Positions 4,657 to 8,032 of a stretch of DNA of 8,032 bases are shown here, in pieces. The position numbers and the translations under genes were made by a program. The stretch is from an uncultured Eubacteriales bacterium. Its GTDB lineage: Bacteria > Bacillota > Clostridia > Oscillospirales > Oscillospiraceae. How positions within the stretch are numbered: the stretch's first letter is position 1; each line of letters starts with the position of its first letter. Below the pieces are notes generated by a model, which was not told the origin of the DNA, did no database searches, and saw only the letters and a list, made by a program, of their open reading frames with translations. The stretch spans positions 1-8,032 of the forward strand of contig URGI01000081.1 in assembly GCA_900547315.1 (NCBI GenBank). The letters are read 5' to 3'.

Positions 4657-6873
4657 ATGAAACATAAACGAACTGCTGCAATGCTGCTTGCCGTCATGCT
4701 GCTGCTCACGCTGTGCGCCTGCGGCAAGAGCGCGGCGCCGGATGTGACACCTGCGCCTGAACCATCCGCCGAGTCCGCCGAGGCGCTGAGCTACGATGTG
4801 CCCTGCGCCGTCACGGCGACCAACGTGTACCCGTTTGAGGGCGGCTGGAACATAAAGGATCTGGCGCGCATCGGGAACACGCTGCTGCTCGCCGCGTCGC
4901 AGAGCGGGAATTACCGCGCCGCACTGGCCGATTATACCGTCTCCGACGACGACACGGTCAGTCTCTCACCTGTGCGCGAGCTGAGCATACCCGACCTGAC
5001 CGGCAGGGGAATGCCGTATATCTCCTGTGTCTCCGCGGGGGAAGACGGCTGCTTCTACGTCGTTTCCGCGGAGCTGCCGAAGGCGTATTTCAGTGATGGT
5101 GCCTTGACCACTAACGACGGCTACACCGGCGAATACACCATATGCAGCTTCTCACCGGCGGGCGAACTGCTCGGCACCATCGAGCTGCATGACTGGGAGA
5201 ACGGCGGGATAACCAGACTTGCCGCGCTCTCGGACGGAAGGCTGCTCGTGTACAGCGTCGATTTCTTTGACATGAACAACTATGCGGAACGGAATTACTA
5301 CATAGCCGCTCTTTCCGCCGACGGCAGCGTCAAGGCCGCCGAAACGCTTGACTCCGGCCTGTTCGGCTCCAAGGCAATCGGGGATAAATTCTACGGTATG
5401 TTCGCAAGCCTTGACGCGTCGAACGAGTATGTTGCCATCGATCCGGATACCGCTGAGGTCTCGCCGATAGCGGGGCAGGAGAACCTGCCGCATGACTGTC
5501 CGATCAGCTGGATCGAATCCTGTGACGAGGGCAGCGAGTGGATAGTCCTGATCGGTAGCGATTTTTACAGCATAGACCCCGCAGCAGGCAGCGCGGAGCT
5601 GGTGCTGTCATACGACGAGTTTGCGCAAAGCTCGCTTCGGATCGACGCGCTGTCAAAGCTTGGCGACGGGCTGTATGCCGTGGCCAATGGCGGCGACGCG
5701 CTGGTGCTGCTCCGCCGCGCGCCGATAGACAGCAGTGGGCGGCAGATCGTGAAGGTGGCCTGCTGCGATGCGGGGTTCACGGCAAATCCCGCGGTGCTCG
5801 CGCTCAACAGTACCGACGATAAATATTTTTATGCGATGACTGAGATCACGAAGCAGGAGCTGGCACTGCGGCTCACCGCGGGCGATGTGCCTGATCTCGT
5901 GCTGATGTCTTCAAGCTATCTTGATGAGGCGGGCGACATGGTGAACACGGCCTCGAACGTCTTTGCTGATCTCTATCCGTATCTCGACGCCGATCCGGAG
6001 CTTGGGCTCGACAGCTTCCTGCCGAACATGCTCGACGGACTCACAACGAACGGCGAGCTGCATGCGCTGTATAACTCGACCGAGATAATCTCTCTTTCCG
6101 CGCTTGAAAAATACGTCGGCGACGGGAAGAACCTGAGCATCGACGACTACCGCCGCATCATCGCGGAAAATGACGAGCTGGCCGCGATGTTCGGCCCGTG
6201 GATGACCAAGAGCAACTTACTCGGCTGGATATGCTCCACCTGCATCAACGACTATGTTGATTACGCCAACGGCACCTGCGACTTCAACAATGACAGCTTC
6301 AAAGCGCTGCTTGAGTGGTGCAGCGAGATGAATCCGGACTACGAGGGCGAAGTGATGCCGGAGGGCTACGCGACATACAGTGAGGATGAGGCGCTGCTGC
6401 ATCTGAATGATTACATGAACATCGGTACTCTGGCAAACTCCATGTACCCGATCAACGTCGGCTTCCCCAGCGGAGCGGGCAACGGCAGCTATTATTCCTG
6501 CGTCTATGCCATGGGCATGGCGATACCAGCGGCGGCGGAGAATAAGGACGGCGCGTGGAATTTCATCCGCAGTCAGCTCGTGCTACAGGCGCAGACGTGG
6601 TCGGAGGACGCTATTGCGAGCCTGCCCGTGAATATGGAGGCCATGCAGCGTGTCATAGACGCCATAGCCGTGAACGACCCCACGCAGGCGGCGCGTCTTA
6701 CGGAACTGCTGAACGGCATCACGACCGTTATCAGCGGCAGCGATGTCGCCATCCGCGAGACGATAATCGACTGCGCCAAGGCATACTTCAACGGCGACCG
6801 CAGCCTCGACGATACTGCCGCCGCGATACAGGATAAGCTGAGCCTGTATATGGCCGAGCGGTACGGCTGGTAG
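4657..6873 (+). CDS. Lipoprotein with predicted N-terminal propeller and C-terminal family 1 extracellular solute-binding domain
   Basis: A secreted lipoprotein of 738 aa, probably a substrate-binding component of an ABC sugar importer or a related surface receptor. The signal peptide is MKHKR followed by a Leu/Ala/Met-rich core, with lipobox LCAC and the lipidated Cys at 22. A Pro/Ala/Glu-rich linker runs to about 45. Residues 50-355 contain recurring short strand-and-turn units (for example LADYTVSDDD, ICSFSPAGELL, YIAALSADGS, YVAIDPDTAE, FYSIDPAAGS) that suggest a beta-propeller. Residues 360-738 resemble bacterial solute-binding protein family 1: ELALRLTAGDVPDLVLM at 401-417, the GLTTNGELHALYN region near 461-473, a run resembling the ligand-lobe hinge at 611-640, and a C-terminal YFNGDRSLDDTAAAIQDKL helix. 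At about 738 aa it is much longer than a usual 420-450 aa binding protein because of the propeller. No permease or ATPase genes follow; a terminator lies about 20 bp downstream, so the gene is monocistronic. The sugar is unknown. Confidence 0.8.
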   Translation: MKHKRTAAMLLAVMLLLTLCACGKSAAPDVTPAPEPSAESAEALSYDVPCAVTATNVYPFEGGWNIKDLARIGNTLLLAASQSGNYRAALADYTVSDDDTVSLSPVRELSIPDLTGRGMPYISCVSAGEDGCFYVVSAELPKAYFSDGALTTNDGYTGEYTICSFSPAGELLGTIELHDWENGGITRLAALSDGRLLVYSVDFFDMNNYAERNYYIAALSADGSVKAAETLDSGLFGSKAIGDKFYGMFASLDASNEYVAIDPDTAEVSPIAGQENLPHDCPISWIESCDEGSEWIVLIGSDFYSIDPAAGSAELVLSYDEFAQSSLRIDALSKLGDGLYAVANGGDALVLLRRAPIDSSGRQIVKVACCDAGFTANPAVLALNSTDDKYFYAMTEITKQELALRLTAGDVPDLVLMSSSYLDEAGDMVNTASNVFADLYPYLDADPELGLDSFLPNMLDGLTTNGELHALYNSTEIISLSALEKYVGDGKNLSIDDYRRIIAENDELAAMFGPWMTKSNLLGWICSTCINDYVDYANGTCDFNNDSFKALLEWCSEMNPDYEGEVMPEGYATYSEDEALLHLNDYMNIGTLANSMYPINVGFPSGAGNGSYYSCVYAMGMAIPAAAENKDGAWNFIRSQLVLQAQTWSEDAIASLPVNMEAMQRVIDAIAVNDPTQAARLTELLNGITTVISGSDVAIRETIIDCAKAYFNGDRSLDDTAAAIQDKLSLYMAERYGW

Positions 6874-6892
6874 GCTGAAGCGCGTGTAATAC

Positions 6893-6927
6893 AACATCCA
6901 CCGGCTCATACGGCCGGTGGATGTTTT
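6893..6927 (+). terminator. Intrinsic terminator of the lipoprotein gene
   Basis: Positions 6893-6905 pair with 6913-6925 (13 bp, no mismatch) around a 7-nt loop, followed by TTTT at 6924-6927. It begins 20 bases after the TAG stop and insulates the downstream small-gene operon. Confidence 0.88.
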
Positions 6928-6941
6928 GCTGATGGCATTAG

Positions 6942-6969
6942 TTGACAATGAGCGGGAAACGGTTATAAT
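6942..6969 (+). promoter_or_regulatory. Consensus sigma-A promoter of the small-gene operon
   Basis: TTGACA at 6942-6947 and TATAAT at 6964-6969 are both exact consensus hexamers, with a 16-bp spacer. Transcription should start near 6976, giving a very short leader before the ATG at 6991. It lies directly behind the preceding terminator, so the four genes that follow form an independent, probably strongly expressed unit. Confidence 0.85.
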
Positions 6970-6990
6970 TGAAGCGAGGTGGAGCTGCGG

Positions 6991-7149
6991 ATGAGAGCGA
7001 AATATTTGGGCAAGACGGAGTTCCTTGTCCTTACGAACGGGAAGGTCTATGAGGTGCTGTCGGTTGAAAGGGACTGGTACAGAATAGTTGACGACAGCGG
7101 GGAGGATTATCTGTATCCGCCGGAGCTGTTCGAGCTTATGAATGATTGA
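6991..7149 (+). CDS. Small predicted beta-barrel (SH3-like) protein, 52 aa
   Basis: A 52-aa protein, shorter than the usual cutoff for gene finders. Its sequence pattern (MRAKYLGKTEFLVLTNGKVY, then a WYRIVDDSGEDYLYPPELFE segment) alternates hydrophobic and polar residues in short strands joined by Gly/Asp turns, as in small SH3-like barrels. Similar short proteins are, to my recollection, common in gut Firmicutes and their phages without a known function. AGGTGGAG (6976-6983) precedes the ATG at good spacing, and the consensus promoter at 6942-6969 places it first in the operon. Its TGA stop is in the same reading frame as the next gene, only four codons before that gene's GTG. No cysteines and no signal peptide; probably cytoplasmic. 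The gene is well supported, the role unknown. Confidence 0.82.
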   Translation: MRAKYLGKTEFLVLTNGKVYEVLSVERDWYRIVDDSGEDYLYPPELFELMND

Positions 7150-7161
7150 GAGGCGAAGACG

Positions 7162-7542
7162 GTGGAGGAAACCGGACAGTGGGAATGCCCATTTTACCAT
7201 AGAGTCGTTGGCGAAGACGAGTGTTATGACCTGCATCTGGTCGCAATGCGGATGTTTGAAGCACCCGAACTCGTCAGGGAAGAGGATTGCGGTTCGCTGA
7301 ACGCAATGTGCGAAGAGTGCAAAAAATATCTTAAAACGGCTTCGGGTGAGATTAAGCTTTTCCGCCCGCGCGTGTGTGCCTGCTGCGGTAAATCGATCGT
7401 TGGATTCTACGGTGTATGCAGAGTGTGCGGCTGGGAGAATGACCCGCTTCAGAACGAGCGCCCCGACTATGGTGGGGGTGCGAACCGTATGAGCCTGAAT
7501 GAAGCACAGACCGCATATTCGCAGGGAGATGAAATATACTGA
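7162..7542 (+). CDS. Two-module cysteine-rich protein: WECPFYHRVV module fused to a CPCC-type domain
   Basis: A 126-aa predicted zinc-binding protein of unknown function. The N-terminal module (1-58) has Cys9, Cys21 and C50-x2-C53, the four cysteines also present in the 58-aa protein at 7792-7968; Cys43 is not shared. The C-terminal module (about 70-120) matches the cysteine-rich CPCC family: CACCGKS at 72-78, C86-x2-C89 in GVCRVCGWENDPLQ, and PDYGGGANRMSLNEA at 101-115. The first proline of the CPCC motif is Ala here. The start is GTG at 7162, supported by GAGG at 7150-7153 eight bases upstream and by alignment with the ATG GAA GAA start of the paralogue. It is the second gene of the operon, 12 bp after the first. 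The CPCC family call is good; that both modules bind zinc is inferred from cysteine spacing. Confidence 0.85.
   Translation: MEETGQWECPFYHRVVGEDECYDLHLVAMRMFEAPELVREEDCGSLNAMCEECKKYLKTASGEIKLFRPRVCACCGKSIVGFYGVCRVCGWENDPLQNERPDYGGGANRMSLNEAQTAYSQGDEIY
7180..7230 (+). repeat. Direct-repeat copy 1 of the duplicated cysteine module
   Basis: These 51 bases match 7810-7860 with four mismatches (47/51 identical), without gaps. They encode the WECPFYHRVV...DECYD core. Similarity remains visible at protein level through residue 58 but not beyond, where this gene continues into the CPCC domain. Confidence 0.85.
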
Positions 7543-7580
7543 GGCCGGCGTAAGGCAGCACGAAAGGGGGGAGAAGGATT

Positions 7581-7775
7581 ATGGAAGATGTCTATGAAAT
7601 TGCATATAAAGAAATGGTATATAACATGATATTTGATACCATAAACGAACGCTATGCCGAAGCTCAGCAGGAGAGCGACGAGGATAAAGGCGACTTGTTT
7701 AAAGCAGGCCGCGCGCTTGCGTATTGGGAAGTGAGCGAGATCATAAAAAATCGCTTGGAAATGTTGGAGGATTGA
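7581..7775 (+). CDS. Hypothetical 64-aa acidic helical protein
   Basis: Not recognised. The 64-aa product is highly charged, without cysteines, signal peptide or membrane segment. Two predicted helices (about 4-32 and 39-62) are joined by an acidic ESDEDKGD loop, and the motif GRALAYWEVSEIIKNRL closes the second helix. It resembles small phage- or element-borne proteins of this length only in general character. GGGGGGAGAAGG lies just before the ATG. It is the third gene of the operon, 38 bp after the CPCC-fusion gene and 16 bp before the 58-aa gene. GC is lower than in the metabolic genes (about 45% in the 60 bases from 7621), hinting at a different origin. A partner or antitoxin-like role is possible but has no direct support. 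Confidence 0.8.
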   Translation: MEDVYEIAYKEMVYNMIFDTINERYAEAQQESDEDKGDLFKAGRALAYWEVSEIIKNRLEMLED

Positions 7776-7791
7776 AAGGGGCAAAAAAGCT

Positions 7792-7968
7792 ATGGAAGAA
7801 GTGAGAAGCTGGGAATGTCCATTTTACCACAGAGTCGTTGCTGAAGACGAGTGTTATGACTTGTTCCTGATCGCCACGAGAGCTGTGCGGGATGAGAAAC
7901 TGGTCAAAGAGAAAGACAGGGACGCACTAAGTCTTATGTGCGATGAATGCAGAAACTATCTCAAATAA
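7792..7968 (+). CDS. 58-aa four-cysteine protein, paralogue of the N-terminal module of the 7162-7542 gene
   Basis: A stand-alone copy of the module found at the N terminus of the 126-aa protein: a gapless alignment over all 58 residues gives 35 identities. Conserved elements are WECPFYHRVV at 7-16, EDECYDL at 18-24, LV at 37-38 and the C-terminal MC-x2-EC-type pair with YLK (C50, C53, Y56-K58). The Cys pattern C9-x11-C21-x28-C50-x2-C53 suggests a single metal site. The protein ends exactly where the module ends in the longer paralogue. AAAGGGG lies 10 bases before the ATG. It is the last gene of the operon; its stop codon lies within the terminator stem at 7967. Function unknown. Confidence 0.82.
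   Translation: MEEVRSWECPFYHRVVAEDECYDLFLIATRAVRDEKLVKEKDRDALSLMCDECRNYLK
7810..7860 (+). repeat. Direct-repeat copy 2 of the duplicated cysteine module
   Basis: The partner of 7180-7230 (offset 630 bp, 47/51 identical). Conservation is higher at DNA level here than in the remainder of the two modules, suggesting either recent duplication with uneven divergence or partial gene conversion. Confidence 0.85.
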
Positions 7969-8017
7969 ATCAGCCATAGCAGGACTAAAAGATCTTGCTA
8001 TGGCTGATTTGCATTTT
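7967..8017 (+). terminator. Intrinsic terminator of the small-gene operon
   Basis: Positions 7967-7981 pair with 7996-8010 (15 bp, no mismatch). The stem can be extended inward by G-U, G-C and A-U pairs to leave an 8-nt loop. It is followed by TTTGCATTTT at 8008-8017. The left arm begins in the TAA stop codon of the 58-aa gene, closing the operon tightly. The rest of the window (8018-8032) holds nothing recognisable. Confidence 0.82.
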
Positions 8018-8032
8018 ACACCTTCAAAACAA

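Noticed and set aside
7147..7149. TGA between the first two cassette genes as a selenocysteine codon
   Set aside because: No selenocysteine-insertion hairpin was recognised after it, a Shine-Dalgarno and GTG start follow immediately, and the paralogue at 7792 starts at the equivalent position.
6583..7236. 217-aa open frame on the minus strand
   Set aside because: It runs through the end of the lipoprotein gene, its terminator and the consensus promoter of the small-gene operon, so it cannot be a sensible gene.

Overview
The window is about 8 kb of GC-rich chromosome with compact genes, strong Shine-Dalgarno sequences, a sporulation-type polysaccharide deacetylase, a Gram-positive lipoprotein and a large clostridial-style flavin/iron-sulfur oxidoreductase. 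Together these suggest an anaerobic, spore-forming member of the Clostridia, probably Oscillospiraceae/Ruminococcaceae-like and perhaps gut-derived. The assignment is inferred from gene families only; there is no rRNA or other marker gene.

Layout. (1) 1-110: three back-to-back perfect hairpins, one of them a bidirectional terminator. (2) 110-334, minus: a 74-aa Lar-like zinc-ribbon protein with a TTG start. (3) 424-3520, minus: a two-gene operon in which a 910-aa flavin/iron-sulfur oxidoreductase (788-3520) is followed 19 bp later by the nickel metallochaperone gene hypA (424-768) and a GC-rich hairpin. Upstream of the oxidoreductase lies a close match to the operator of the NADH-sensing repressor Rex (3627-3644). 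(4) 3697-4473, minus: a membrane-anchored PdaB-like polysaccharide deacetylase with a classical terminator. (5) 4657-6873, plus: a 738-aa lipoprotein with a predicted N-terminal propeller and a C-terminal family 1 solute-binding domain, expressed from an extended -10 promoter and followed by a strong terminator. (6) 6942-8017, plus: a self-contained mini-operon with a consensus sigma-A promoter, four small genes (52, 126, 64 and 58 aa) and a terminator. The 126-aa protein fuses a four-cysteine module to a CPCC-type module, and the 58-aa protein is a stand-alone copy of the first module (35/58 identical residues).

How the genes fit together. The oxidoreductase and HypA make a plausible redox unit: NAD(P)H/ferredoxin electron transfer next to maturation of a nickel enzyme, with a possible NADH-responsive switch in front. 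The deacetylase and the lipoprotein are divergently transcribed and look unrelated. The 3'-end cassette has no recognisable enzyme. Its compactness, lower GC in the last two genes, internal duplication and cysteine-rich composition make it the best candidate here for an undescribed accessory system, but its function cannot be read from the sequence.
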